Assembly (NCBI GenBank): GCA_021780935.1
Contig: JAJXXT010000043.1
Location: 1-18,990 of the forward strand
Reading direction: 5' to 3'
Length of the DNA: 18,990 nt
Origin: Pseudomonadota bacterium
GTDB taxonomy: Bacteria > Pseudomonadota > Alphaproteobacteria > Acetobacterales > Acetobacteraceae
The notes beneath the pieces are model-generated. The model was not told the origin of the DNA and searched no databases. It was given only the letters and a program-made list of their open reading frames with translations. The stretch's first letter is position 1. Each line of letters begins with the position of its first letter. Shown here one piece after another: positions 1 to 8,482 of this stretch. The position numbers and the translations under genes are program-made.

Positions 1-2
1 GG

Positions 3-650
3 GCGATCGCCGGCAGCCATGGCCAGGAGCTGTTCCCGCGCGATTCCGTCTGGGGCGCGCTGATCATGGCCGCGGACGAGACGCGGACCTGGGGCCTCAC
101 CTTCCTCTACTTCGTCTCCTTCGGTGGCTTCCTCGCGCTGACGGTCTGGTTCCCCACCTACTGGATCAACCTCTACCATCTGAGCCCGGTCCGTGCCGGC
201 ATGCTCGGCGGCCTCGGCTTCTCGCTGCTCGCGGCGGTGACGCGCGTCGGTGGCGGCCCGCTCGCGGAGAAGTTCGGCGGCGAGGTCATGGCGCTGCTCG
301 CCTTCGCCATCGTGCTGGTGGGCGCCGCGCTGCTGACGTTCGTCATGGCCTTCCAGGTCAACGTCGCGGGCGAACTCGCGATCGGGCTCGGCATGGGGCT
401 CGGCAACGCCGCGGTGTTCAAGATGGTGCCGAAATACGTGCCGCACGCGGTGGGTGGCGCCTCGGGCATCGTCGGCGGTCTCGGCGCACTCGGCGGCTTC
501 GTGATCCCGCCGACGCTCGGCCTGTTCGCCAGTGCCCTGGGGGCGCAGGGCTATTCGGGCGGGTTCTTCGTCTACGTCGTGCTCGCGGTCGCGGCGATGC
601 TGGTCGCGATCGGCTTCATCCGCACCCGCAACCGCGCTGCGGCGGCCTGA
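3..650 (+). CDS. narK: NarK-type nitrate/nitrite MFS transporter, 3' part
   Basis: This is the last 215 codons of a major facilitator transporter; the reading frame is open to the left edge, so the start lies outside the window. It is an inner-membrane protein that imports nitrate and/or exports nitrite for the cytoplasmic-facing nitrate reductase encoded just downstream. The visible part has about six hydrophobic segments and carries the NarK nitrate signature: a glycine-rich helix (GLGMGLGNAAVFKMVP) followed by a second glycine-rich stretch (GGASGIVGGLGALGGF). An internal ATG at 66 falls inside a membrane segment and is not the start. The stop lies only 10 bp before narG, which fits a narK-narGHJI operon. 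Whether it is a symporter or antiporter type, or the second half of a fused NarK1-NarK2, cannot be decided from this fragment. Confidence 0.9.
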   Translation, partial: AIAGSHGQELFPRDSVWGALIMAADETRTWGLTFLYFVSFGGFLALTVWFPTYWINLYHLSPVRAGMLGGLGFSLLAAVTRVGGGPLAEKFGGEVMALLAFAIVLVGAALLTFVMAFQVNVAGELAIGLGMGLGNAAVFKMVPKYVPHAVGGASGIVGGLGALGGFVIPPTLGLFASALGAQGYSGGFFVYVVLAVAAMLVAIGFIRTRNRAAAA

Positions 651-660
651 GGGCAGAGCG

Positions 661-3600
661 ATGAGCCTGTTTCTCGATCGTCTGACCTTCTTCCGACGTC
701 GTAACGAGCCTTTTGCCGGCGGCCACGGCGTCACCACCGACGAGCCGCGCGACTGGGAGGACGCCTATCGCAAGCGCTGGCAGCACGACAAGATCGTCCG
801 CTCCACGCATGGGGTGAACTGCACCGGCTCCTGCTCGTGGAAGATCTATGTCAAGGGCGGGATCGTCACCTGGGAGACGCAGCAGACCGATTATCCGCGA
901 ACGCGCCCGGACATGCCCAACCACGAGCCGCGCGGCTGCTCGCGCGGAGCGAGCTACTCCTGGTACCTCTATTCGGCGAACCGTCTGAAGCACCCGCTGG
1001 TGCGCAGCCGGCTGCTGCGGCTGTGGCGCGAGGCGCGTGCCCAGCACACACCGGTCGCCGCCTGGGCGTCGATCGTCGAGGATGCAGGCAAGCGGGCGAG
1101 CTACGTCAGCCGGCGTGGCCTCGGCGGCTTCGTGCGCGCCCGCTGGGACGAGGTCAACGAGATCGTTGCCGCCGCCAATGCCTATACGATCAGGACCTAC
1201 GGCCCGGACCGCGTCGTCGGCTTCTCGCCGATCCCGGCGATGTCGATGCTCTCCTATGCCGCCGGCGCACGCTACCTCTCGCTGCTGGGCGGTGTGTGCC
1301 TCAGCTTCTATGACTGGTACTGCGACCTGCCGCCGGCAAGCCCGATGACCTGGGGCGAGCAGACTGACGTGCCCGAGAGCGCCGACTGGTACAATGCCGG
1401 CTACCTCATCCTCTGGGGCTCCAATGTTCCGCAGACGCGCACGCCGGATGCGCATTTCTATACCGAGGCGCGCTACCGCGGCGCGAAGAGCGTCGTCATT
1501 TCGCCTGATTACGCCGAAGCAACGAAATTCGCGGATCTCTGGCTGCACCCGAAGCAGGGAACTGACGCGGCGCTGGCGCTGGCGATGGGCCACGTGGTCC
1601 TGCGCGAGTTCCATCTCGAACGCCAGGTGCCCTATTTCGACGACTACGCGAGGCGCTACAGCGACCTGCCGATGCTGGTGCGCCTGTCACGCCAGGGCGA
1701 GCACTTCGTGCCGGAGCGGCTGTTGCGCGCCGAGGATTTCTCGGATGCGCTGGGCGAGGCGAACAACCCGGACTGGAAGACGGTGGCCTTCGACGAGGAG
1801 GGCGCGCCGGTGGCGCCACGCGGCTCCATCGGCTTTCGCTGGGGCGAGCAGGGCAAGTGGAATCTCGAGCCGCGCGAGGGCCACGGGCGCGAGGTGAAGC
1901 TCGCCCTCACGCTTGCCGATGCGGGCGAGACGGTGTCCGTTGCGTTTCCGTATTTTGGTGGCGTCGCCAGCAACGGTTTCGCCGCGACCGAGCATGCCGA
2001 GGTGCAGCCGCGCCATGTGCCAGTCCGCCGGCTGCCGCTCAAGGAGGGCGAGACGCTGGTCGCGACGGTGTTCGACCTGCTGTGCGCCAATTACGGGCTC
2101 GATCGCGGCTTCGGCGGCGACAACGTCGCGCGCGATTACGATACGGACCAGCCGTTCACGCCGGCCTGGGCGGAGCGTGTCACCGGCGTGCCGCGCCAAC
2201 AGATCATTCATGTTGCGCGTGAGTTCGCGTCCACCGCCGAAAAGACCAACGGCCGCTCGATGGTCATCCTCGGCGCCGGGCTCAATCACTGGTACCATAT
2301 GGATATGAGCTACCGGGGGATCATCAATCTCCTGGTGCTCTGCGGCTGTGTTGGCCAGTCCGGCGGCGGGTGGTCGCACTATGTCGGCCAGGAGAAGCTG
2401 CGCCCGCAGACCGGCTGGCTGCCGGTAGCCTTCGCGCTCGACTGGAACCGCCCGGCGCGGCAGCAGAACGCGACCTCGTTCTTCTACGCGCACACGGATC
2501 AGTGGCGCTACGAAACGCTCGCGACCTCGGAGATCCTGTCACCGACCGCGCCGGCGGGCGACTGGTCCGGCAGCCTCATCGACTACAACGTGCGCGCCGA
2601 GCGCATGGGCTGGCTGCCGTCCGCCCCGCAGCTGAGGCAGAACCCGCTCTCGATCGCGGCACGCGCCAAGACAGCGGGGCTGGAGCCGAAGGATTACGTC
2701 GCCAGGGCGCTGGCATCGGGCGAGTTGGAGCTCTCCTGCCACGATCCGGACGATCCCGCGAACTGGCCGCGCAACCTGTTCGTCTGGCGTTCCAATCTGC
2801 TCGGCTCGTCGGGCAAGGGGCACGAGTATTTCCTCAAGCACCTGCTGGGCACATCGAACGGGGTGCTGGGCAAGGATCTCGGTGAGGAGGGGGGCGAGAA
2901 GCCGCAGGAGGTCGCTTGGCACGAGCAGGCGCCGGCGGGCAAGCTCGACCTGCTGGTGACACTCGATTTCCGCATGAGCACGACCTGCGTCTATTCCGAC
3001 ATCGTGCTGCCGACGGCGACCTGGTATGAGAAGGCGGACCTCAACACCTCCGACATGCACCCGTTCATCCATCCGCTTTCCGCGGCGGTGGACCCGGCCT
3101 GGGAGTCGCGCACGGACTGGGACATCTACCGCGGCTTCGCCGAGGTGTTCTCGAAAATCGCGCCGGAGGTGCTGGGCAAGGAGACGGATGTCGTGCTCAG
3201 CCCGATCCTGCACGACACCGCCGGCGAACTGGCGCAGCCCTATGACGTGCGCGACTGGAAGGCGGGCGGGCCCGCGCCGATCCCCGGGCGCACCATGCCT
3301 TCCGTGACGGTCACGGAACGGGATTATGCGGCGATCCACGAGCGCTTCACGTCGGTCGGGCCGCTGTTGGAGAAGCTCGGCAACGGCGGCAAGGGCATCG
3401 GCTGGAACACCCAGCAGGAGATCGAGTTCCTGCGCGAGCTGAACGGCCGCGCCGCCAACGGGCAGCCGAACATGCACTCGGACATCGACGCGATCGAGGT
3501 GGTACTCAGCCTCGCACCCGAAACGAATGGCGGGGTCGCGGTGAAGGCGTGGGAGGCGCTCGGCAAGATCACCGGGCGCGAGCACACGCATCTCGCGACA

Positions 3601-4374
3601 CCGAAGGAGGACGAGAAGATACGCTACCGCGATCTGCAGGCGCAGCCGCGCAAGATTATCACTTCGCCCACCTGGTCGGGCATCGAGAGCGAGAAGGTCT
3701 GCTACAGCGCCGGCTATACCAACGTGCACGAGCTGATTCCGTGGCGCACGATCACCGGCCGCCAGCAACTCTACCAGGACCATTCATGGATGCGCGCGTT
3801 CGGCGAGGCATTCGTCACCTGGCGCCCGCCCGTCGATACCAAGGCCGTGGCGCCGGTGCGCGGCCGGTACGGTAACGGCAACAAGGAGATCGTGCTGAAC
3901 TTCATCACGCCGCACCAGAAATGGGGGATTCACAGCACCTACACCGACAATCTGCTGATGCTGACGCTGAACCGCGGCGGCCCGGTGATCTGGATCAGCG
4001 AGGACGATGCGCGCGAGGCCGGCATCGCCGATAACGACTGGGTCGAGGCCTACAATGCCAACGGCGCGCTGGTGGCCCGCGCGGTCGTCTCGCAGCGGGT
4101 CAATCCGGGCATGTCGCTGATGTACCATGCGCAGGAGAAGATCGTGAACGTGCCGGGCAGCGAGGTTACCGGCCAGCGCGGCGGCATCCACAACTCGGTG
4201 ACGCGCGCGGTGCTGAAGCCCACACACATGATCGGCGGCTATGCGCAGCAGGCTTACGGCTTCAACTACTACGGCACGGTCGGATCCAACCGCGACGAGT
4301 TCATCATCGTGCGGCGCATGAGCAAGGTCGACTGGCTCGACGACGAGCCGACCGCTGCCAGGGAGAGCGTGTGA
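661..4374 (+). CDS. narG: Respiratory nitrate reductase alpha subunit (Mo-bisMGD)
   Basis: Catalytic subunit of membrane-bound nitrate reductase A, which reduces nitrate to nitrite on the cytoplasmic side with electrons from quinol. It has 1237 residues, close to the 1247 of E. coli NarG, and is collinear with it. The FS0 [4Fe-4S] ligands are visible as H50, C54, C58 and C93 (motif HGVNCTGSC, then PRGC). The molybdenum ligand is Asp222 in the motif WYCDLPPASP. The N-terminus (FLDRLTFFRRR) is the vestigial twin-arginine-like leader typical of NarG, which is not cleaved. The ATG at 661 is chosen because the protein then starts exactly like the family; the longer open frame from 532 overlaps narK. 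The stop overlaps the narH start. No key residue is missing, so it should be functional. Confidence 0.98.
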   Translation: MSLFLDRLTFFRRRNEPFAGGHGVTTDEPRDWEDAYRKRWQHDKIVRSTHGVNCTGSCSWKIYVKGGIVTWETQQTDYPRTRPDMPNHEPRGCSRGASYSWYLYSANRLKHPLVRSRLLRLWREARAQHTPVAAWASIVEDAGKRASYVSRRGLGGFVRARWDEVNEIVAAANAYTIRTYGPDRVVGFSPIPAMSMLSYAAGARYLSLLGGVCLSFYDWYCDLPPASPMTWGEQTDVPESADWYNAGYLILWGSNVPQTRTPDAHFYTEARYRGAKSVVISPDYAEATKFADLWLHPKQGTDAALALAMGHVVLREFHLERQVPYFDDYARRYSDLPMLVRLSRQGEHFVPERLLRAEDFSDALGEANNPDWKTVAFDEEGAPVAPRGSIGFRWGEQGKWNLEPREGHGREVKLALTLADAGETVSVAFPYFGGVASNGFAATEHAEVQPRHVPVRRLPLKEGETLVATVFDLLCANYGLDRGFGGDNVARDYDTDQPFTPAWAERVTGVPRQQIIHVAREFASTAEKTNGRSMVILGAGLNHWYHMDMSYRGIINLLVLCGCVGQSGGGWSHYVGQEKLRPQTGWLPVAFALDWNRPARQQNATSFFYAHTDQWRYETLATSEILSPTAPAGDWSGSLIDYNVRAERMGWLPSAPQLRQNPLSIAARAKTAGLEPKDYVARALASGELELSCHDPDDPANWPRNLFVWRSNLLGSSGKGHEYFLKHLLGTSNGVLGKDLGEEGGEKPQEVAWHEQAPAGKLDLLVTLDFRMSTTCVYSDIVLPTATWYEKADLNTSDMHPFIHPLSAAVDPAWESRTDWDIYRGFAEVFSKIAPEVLGKETDVVLSPILHDTAGELAQPYDVRDWKAGGPAPIPGRTMPSVTVTERDYAAIHERFTSVGPLLEKLGNGGKGIGWNTQQEIEFLRELNGRAANGQPNMHSDIDAIEVVLSLAPETNGGVAVKAWEALGKITGREHTHLATPKEDEKIRYRDLQAQPRKIITSPTWSGIESEKVCYSAGYTNVHELIPWRTITGRQQLYQDHSWMRAFGEAFVTWRPPVDTKAVAPVRGRYGNGNKEIVLNFITPHQKWGIHSTYTDNLLMLTLNRGGPVIWISEDDAREAGIADNDWVEAYNANGALVARAVVSQRVNPGMSLMYHAQEKIVNVPGSEVTGQRGGIHNSVTRAVLKPTHMIGGYAQQAYGFNYYGTVGSNRDEFIIVRRMSKVDWLDDEPTAARESV

Positions 4375-5894
4375 TGAAGGTTCGCGCACAGATCGCCATG
4401 GTGCTGAACCTCGACAAGTGCATCGGCTGCCATACCTGCTCCGTCACCTGCAAGAACGTATGGACCAGCCGCGAGGGCGTCGAATACGCCTGGTTCAACA
4501 ACGTCGAGACCAAGCCAGGGATCGGCTATCCGAAGGAGTGGGAGAACCAGAAGCGCTGGAACGGTGGGTGGGTACGTCGACGCAACGGCAGCATCGAGCC
4601 GCGCATCGGCGCCAAATGGCGGGTGCTGGCGAAGATCTTCGCCAACCCCGACCTGCCGGAGATCGACGACTACTACGAGCCCTTCACCTTCGATTACGAA
4701 CACCTGCAGACCGCACCGGAAGGCAGGGCGATGCCGACGGCGCGGCCGCGCTCGCTTATCTCCGGCGAGCGGATGGAGAAGATCGAGTGGGGCCCGAACT
4801 GGGAGGAGATCCTGGGCGGCGAGTTCGCCAAGCGCTCGCGCGACATCAATTTCGAGGGCGTGCAGAAGGAAATTTACGGCGCCTTCGAGAACACCTTCAT
4901 GATGTATCTGCCGCGGCTGTGCGAGCATTGCCTCAATCCGGCCTGTGTCGCGGCCTGTCCGTCGGGGGCGATCTACAAGCGCGAGGAGGACGGCATCGTC
5001 CTCATCGACCAGGACAAATGCCGGGGCTGGCGCATGTGCGTCTCCGGCTGCCCGTACAAGAAGATCTATTACAACTGGTCTTCCGGGAAGTCGGAGAAAT
5101 GCATCTTCTGCTACCCGCGCATCGAGTCGGGGCAGCCGACGGTGTGCTCGGAGACCTGCGTCGGGCGCATCCGCTATCTTGGCGTTGTTCTCTACGACGC
5201 TGACCGCATCGAGGAGGCCGCGTCGGTTGCCGACGAGGGCGGTCTTTACGAAGCCCAGCTCAAGGTGTTTCTCGACCCGTTCGACCCGGCGGTGCAGGCG
5301 CAGGCCCGCGCCGGGGGAATCGCCGAGGCATGGCTGGAGGCGGCACGGCGCTCACCGGTCTGGCGCATGGCGATGGACTGGCGGATCGCCTTCCCGCTGC
5401 ATCCCGAATACCGCACACTGCCGATGGTCTGGTATGTGCCGCCGCTCTCGCCGATCCAGGCCGCGGCGGCGCAGGGCGAGCTCGGGGAGAACGGCGGCCT
5501 GCCCGATGTCGCCTCGCTGCGCATCCCGGTGCGCTACCTTGCCAACCTGCTGACCGCCGGTCGCACCGAACCGGTGGAGCTGGCGCTGCGGCGGATGCTC
5601 GCCATGCGCGCCTATATGCGGGCCAAGACCGTTGACGGGTTGATCGACGAGGCAGTGGCCGAGAGTGTCGGCCTCACGGGGGCGGATATCGAAGCAATGT
5701 GCCGGCTCCTGGCGGTCGCCAATTACGAGGATCGTTTTGTAATTCCAACGGTTCACCGCGAGACCGGCGAGGACGCCTACCAGCTGCGCGGCGGCTGCGG
5801 TTTCTCTTTCGGCGAAGGTTGCACGGGGCGTACCGGATTCGACCTGTTCGGCCAGAAGGCGGGACGCGGCAGGAACCCGATGGAGGTCGAGTGA
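4374..5894 (+). CDS. narH: Respiratory nitrate reductase beta subunit (Fe-S)
   Basis: Electron-transfer subunit carrying four iron-sulfur clusters between the NarI haems and NarG. It has 506 residues (E. coli 512). The first cysteine group is C16, C19, C22 and C26 (KCIGCHTCSVTC); later groups are CEHCLNPACVAACP, CRGWRMCVSGCP and CIFCYP with CSETC. The tryptophan in CxxWxxC replaces a cysteine and marks the [3Fe-4S] cluster, as in NarH generally. The ATG at 4374 overlaps the narG stop by one base (TGATG), giving translational coupling; a GTG directly before it at 4371 is possible but less likely. The stop overlaps narJ in the same way. The C-terminus still has the family CGFSFGEGC motif. Confidence 0.98.
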   Translation: MKVRAQIAMVLNLDKCIGCHTCSVTCKNVWTSREGVEYAWFNNVETKPGIGYPKEWENQKRWNGGWVRRRNGSIEPRIGAKWRVLAKIFANPDLPEIDDYYEPFTFDYEHLQTAPEGRAMPTARPRSLISGERMEKIEWGPNWEEILGGEFAKRSRDINFEGVQKEIYGAFENTFMMYLPRLCEHCLNPACVAACPSGAIYKREEDGIVLIDQDKCRGWRMCVSGCPYKKIYYNWSSGKSEKCIFCYPRIESGQPTVCSETCVGRIRYLGVVLYDADRIEEAASVADEGGLYEAQLKVFLDPFDPAVQAQARAGGIAEAWLEAARRSPVWRMAMDWRIAFPLHPEYRTLPMVWYVPPLSPIQAAAAQGELGENGGLPDVASLRIPVRYLANLLTAGRTEPVELALRRMLAMRAYMRAKTVDGLIDEAVAESVGLTGADIEAMCRLLAVANYEDRFVIPTVHRETGEDAYQLRGGCGFSFGEGCTGRTGFDLFGQKAGRGRNPMEVE

Positions 5895-6589
5895 TGGCGC
5901 GCACGTATCGCGTGCTCGCGGCCTTGCTTTCCTACCCGAGCGCGGAGCTGAAACAGAACGCGACCGCGCTGCCGGCGATCCTGGAGGAGGAGGCGCTGCT
6001 GGAGCCCGAGCAGCGCTCCGCCCTCACCGCCTTCCTGCGCGAACTCGACGCGACGGACCTCTATGAGCTCGAGGAACGTTATGTCGGACTGTTCGACCGC
6101 GGTCGTGCCGTCTCGCTGCATCTCTTCGAGCACGTCCACGGCGAGAGCCGTGATCGCGGGCAGGCCATGGTCGACCTGCTAGCACTCTACGAGGAGCATG
6201 GGCTCGAAGTCGCACCCGGGGAGTTGCCGGATTTCCTGCCGCTGTTTCTCGAGTTTCTCTCATTGCTGCCACTCGCCGAGGCACAGGCGCTGCTCGCCGA
6301 GCCGGCCGCGATCCTGCGCGAGTTGGCCGGGCGGCTCGCGCGGCGCGACGCGGGCTACGGTGCGGTGATGGCCGCGGTGGCGACACTCGCACAGGCGCCG
6401 CGGACTGGCGCCTCCGCGATCCCCGATGAGGATGCCGACGATCTTGCCGCCCTCGATGCGGCCTGGGAGGACGCGGCAGTTCGTTTCGGCCCCGCGGAAT
6501 CCCTTGACGGTTGCGGCCCCGATCGGCTGCGGGCGCGCCTGCGCGCGGCGCAACGCGATGCCCGACGCAGCGAGGCTTGCGGGGCCTGA
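5894..6589 (+). CDS. narJ: Nitrate reductase assembly chaperone (delta subunit)
   Basis: Cytoplasmic chaperone of the TorD/NarJ family that binds the NarG N-terminus and holds NarGH until molybdenum cofactor is inserted and NarI is attached; it is not part of the final enzyme. It has 231 residues (E. coli 236). The diagnostic motif SLHLFEHVHGESRDRGQAM lies near residues 75-93, followed by a helix-rich acidic segment including LPDFLPLFLEFLSLLP. The C-terminal third is alanine/arginine rich and poorly conserved, as usual. The ATG overlaps the narH stop by one base. Its place between narH and narI is the canonical narGHJI order. Confidence 0.95.
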   Translation: MARTYRVLAALLSYPSAELKQNATALPAILEEEALLEPEQRSALTAFLRELDATDLYELEERYVGLFDRGRAVSLHLFEHVHGESRDRGQAMVDLLALYEEHGLEVAPGELPDFLPLFLEFLSLLPLAEAQALLAEPAAILRELAGRLARRDAGYGAVMAAVATLAQAPRTGASAIPDEDADDLAALDAAWEDAAVRFGPAESLDGCGPDRLRARLRAAQRDARRSEACGA

Positions 6590-6601
6590 GGAGAGACGAG
6601 C

Positions 6602-7324
6602 ATGAGCACCTGGCTGAACACTGCGCTCTACGGCTGGTACCCATATGTCGCACTGACCGTCTTTCTGGTCGGGAGCGTGCTGCGCTTCGACCACTCGCAA
6701 TACACGTGGCGTTCAGGCTCCAGTCAGCTGTTGCGGGTACGGCAGGTGATCTGGGGGTCGAACCTGTTCCATGTCGGTATCCTGGTCATCTTCGTCGGCC
6801 ATCTGGTGGGTCTGCTGACGCCGCTTGCGCTGCTGGAGGCGCTGGGGATCAGCCACACCGTCAAGCAGCTGCTGGCGATGATCGTGGGCGGCGTTGCCGG
6901 CGTCGCGTGTTGGATCGGCCTCGCGATGCTGGCGCACCGGCGGCTGCTCGATGCGCGCATCCGCGCCACGTCGAGCTTTGCCGACATCTTCGTCCTGCTG
7001 CTGCTGTGGCTGCAACTCACGCTCGGGCTCGCCACCATACCGTTCTCGGCCCAGCACCTGGACGGCACCGAGATGGTCCGGTTCATGGGCTGGGCGCAGG
7101 GAATCCTGACGCTGCACCCCGGCGCTGCGGCACTGCTGGTCGGCACCAGCCCGATCTTCAGGGTGCATCTGTTCTTCGGGCTCACGGTGTTCCTGGTATT
7201 CCCGTTCACCCGCCTGGTTCATATCTGGAGCGTACCGATCTGGTATGTCGGCCGTCCGGGCTACCAGGTGGTGCGCAGCCGCCAGCGGGCCGTCCGCAAG
7301 CCGGCGGCCGGCGCGGGGGATTGA
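6602..7324 (+). CDS. narI: Respiratory nitrate reductase gamma subunit (cytochrome b)
   Basis: Membrane anchor and quinol-oxidising dihaem b subunit, which passes electrons to NarH. It has 240 residues with five hydrophobic segments. The four haem-ligand histidines are in place: H57 and H67 in helix 2 (NLFHVGILVIFVGH) and H189 and H207 in helix 5 (VHLFFGL to LVHIWS). The 18-residue spacing of the last pair equals that of E. coli H187/H205. A good ribosome binding site (GAGGAGA, about 6 bp upstream) marks ATG 6602. The last residues (RKPAAGAGD) form a short cytoplasmic tail. It is followed directly by the isomerase gene. Confidence 0.97.
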   Translation: MSTWLNTALYGWYPYVALTVFLVGSVLRFDHSQYTWRSGSSQLLRVRQVIWGSNLFHVGILVIFVGHLVGLLTPLALLEALGISHTVKQLLAMIVGGVAGVACWIGLAMLAHRRLLDARIRATSSFADIFVLLLLWLQLTLGLATIPFSAQHLDGTEMVRFMGWAQGILTLHPGAAALLVGTSPIFRVHLFFGLTVFLVFPFTRLVHIWSVPIWYVGRPGYQVVRSRQRAVRKPAAGAGD

Positions 7325-7331
7325 GGGGGTG

Positions 7332-8156
7332 ATGCGCATCGCTGTCAGCCATCCGCAGGCGCCAAGCGTGCCGGTCGCGGTCAACGGCGTTGCCATCCCC
7401 GCCTCGGCGATCGCGCGCGAGGCGCAGAACCATCCCGACGTCTCGCCGCAGGCCGCATGGCGGGAGGCGGCGCGGGCACTGGTCGTGCGCGAGCTGCTGC
7501 TGCAACGTGCCCGCACGCTTGGCCTCGCCGCCGAGCCGAGGAGCGAGGAGGGGGTGCGCGAGACCGAGGAGGAGGCGCGGATCCGCGCGCTGCTGGAGGC
7601 GGAGATCTCGACGCCGCGCGCGGACGACGCGAGTTGCCGGCGCTACCATGCCTCCAATCACGCCCGTTTCCGCAGCCCCGACCTCTACGAACCGCTGCAC
7701 ATCCTGTTTCGTGCCGACCGCAGCGACAGTGCCGCCTATGCCACCGCGCTGACCCGCGCCCGCTCGGCGCTCGCGGAGATCCAAACGAACCCACAAAGCT
7801 TTGAGGCGCTGGCCCGCGCGCTGTCCGACTGTCCCTCGGCGCAGGAGGGTGGGCGGCTCGGCCAGGTCGCGCGCGGGCAGACCACGCCGGAGTTCGAGGC
7901 GGCGATGCTGCGCCTGCGCCCGGGCGAGACCGGGGCTGAGCCGGTTGCGACGCGCTACGGCGTGCACATCGTCCGGCTCGAACGCCGGGTCGAGGGCGTG
8001 GCGCTGCCGTTCGAGCAGGTCCATGCGCGCATCGCCGCCTATCTCGAGGAGAGCGCCTGGCGCCACGCGGTGGCGCAGTACGTGGCTCGCCTCGCCGGTG
8101 AGGCCGAGATCACGGGTTGCGATATGGCGCCTGCGGCCCCGTCACCGCTGCAATAA
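7332..8156 (+). CDS. PpiC/parvulin-type peptidyl-prolyl isomerase of the nar operon
   Basis: A 274-residue prolyl cis-trans isomerase of the parvulin family. The catalytic domain is at about residues 118-220: it starts at LYEPLHILFR, contains the hallmark GGRLGQVARGQTTPEFEAA, and ends with RYGVHIVRLERR. The N-terminal 110 residues form a charged helical domain like that of NifM-type chaperones. No signal peptide or lipobox is visible, so it should act in the cytoplasm, presumably on folding of NarG/NarH (inference). A gene of this kind directly after narI is known in Pseudomonas aeruginosa, between narI and moaA1. The start is ATG 7332; a GTG at 7329 directly before it is an alternative. The ribosome binding site GAGGGGG overlaps the narI stop, so the genes are coupled. 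Confidence 0.88.
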   Translation: MRIAVSHPQAPSVPVAVNGVAIPASAIAREAQNHPDVSPQAAWREAARALVVRELLLQRARTLGLAAEPRSEEGVRETEEEARIRALLEAEISTPRADDASCRRYHASNHARFRSPDLYEPLHILFRADRSDSAAYATALTRARSALAEIQTNPQSFEALARALSDCPSAQEGGRLGQVARGQTTPEFEAAMLRLRPGETGAEPVATRYGVHIVRLERRVEGVALPFEQVHARIAAYLEESAWRHAVAQYVARLAGEAEITGCDMAPAAPSPLQ

Positions 8157-8164
8157 GGACTGGC

Positions 8165-8482
8165 ATGCTGGGTGATATCCTGAACGTCCTGACGGACCCG
8201 ACGCGTGCCGAGGCGATGCTCGCGGTCGTCGCCGAGGCAGCCATGCGCGAGCGGATCGCCGCGGCGGCAGCCACCGAAGGGACCAGCGCGGGCGCACTGG
8301 TGGCGGCGCGCGTGCGCCACCTGCTGGATCATGGTGGCGAGGAGGTCTGGCTCGATCTGGTCGGCGCCATGGCCGATACACCGCAGCCCGCCGCGGCGGC
8401 GCTCGCGCTCGTGCTGGCGTGGAGCTTCCCGGAGACGGCGGCGGTGCGCATCACCCGCATCGGTGCGGAGGGCGCTGCATGA
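8165..8482 (+). CDS. Unrecognised 105-aa protein in nar-nnrS operon
   Basis: I do not recognise a family. The product is a small, soluble-looking, alanine-rich, largely helical protein of 105 residues with no cysteine, signal peptide or clear membrane segment; the most hydrophobic stretch (AALALVLAWSFP, near residues 79-91) is short. Motifs that may be conserved are RHLLDHGGEEVWLDLVGAM and ILNVLTDPTRAEA. Start ATG 8165 follows an AAGGA ribosome binding site 5 bp upstream, and the stop overlaps the nnrS ATG (ATGA). It is therefore translated as part of the operon, sandwiched between the isomerase and nnrS. A role linked to NnrS or nitrate reductase assembly is suggested only by this position. 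Confidence 0.75.
   Translation: MLGDILNVLTDPTRAEAMLAVVAEAAMRERIAAAAATEGTSAGALVAARVRHLLDHGGEEVWLDLVGAMADTPQPAAAALALVLAWSFPETAAVRITRIGAEGAA

Noticed and set aside
616..1614. 332-aa open frame on the - strand over the narK-narG junction
   Set aside because: Antisense shadow of narG codons; no family features and no ribosome binding site.
2539..3783. 414-aa open frame on the - strand inside narG
   Set aside because: It is antisense to a fully conserved narG and has low-complexity Arg/Ala/Leu composition typical of shadow frames in GC-rich DNA.
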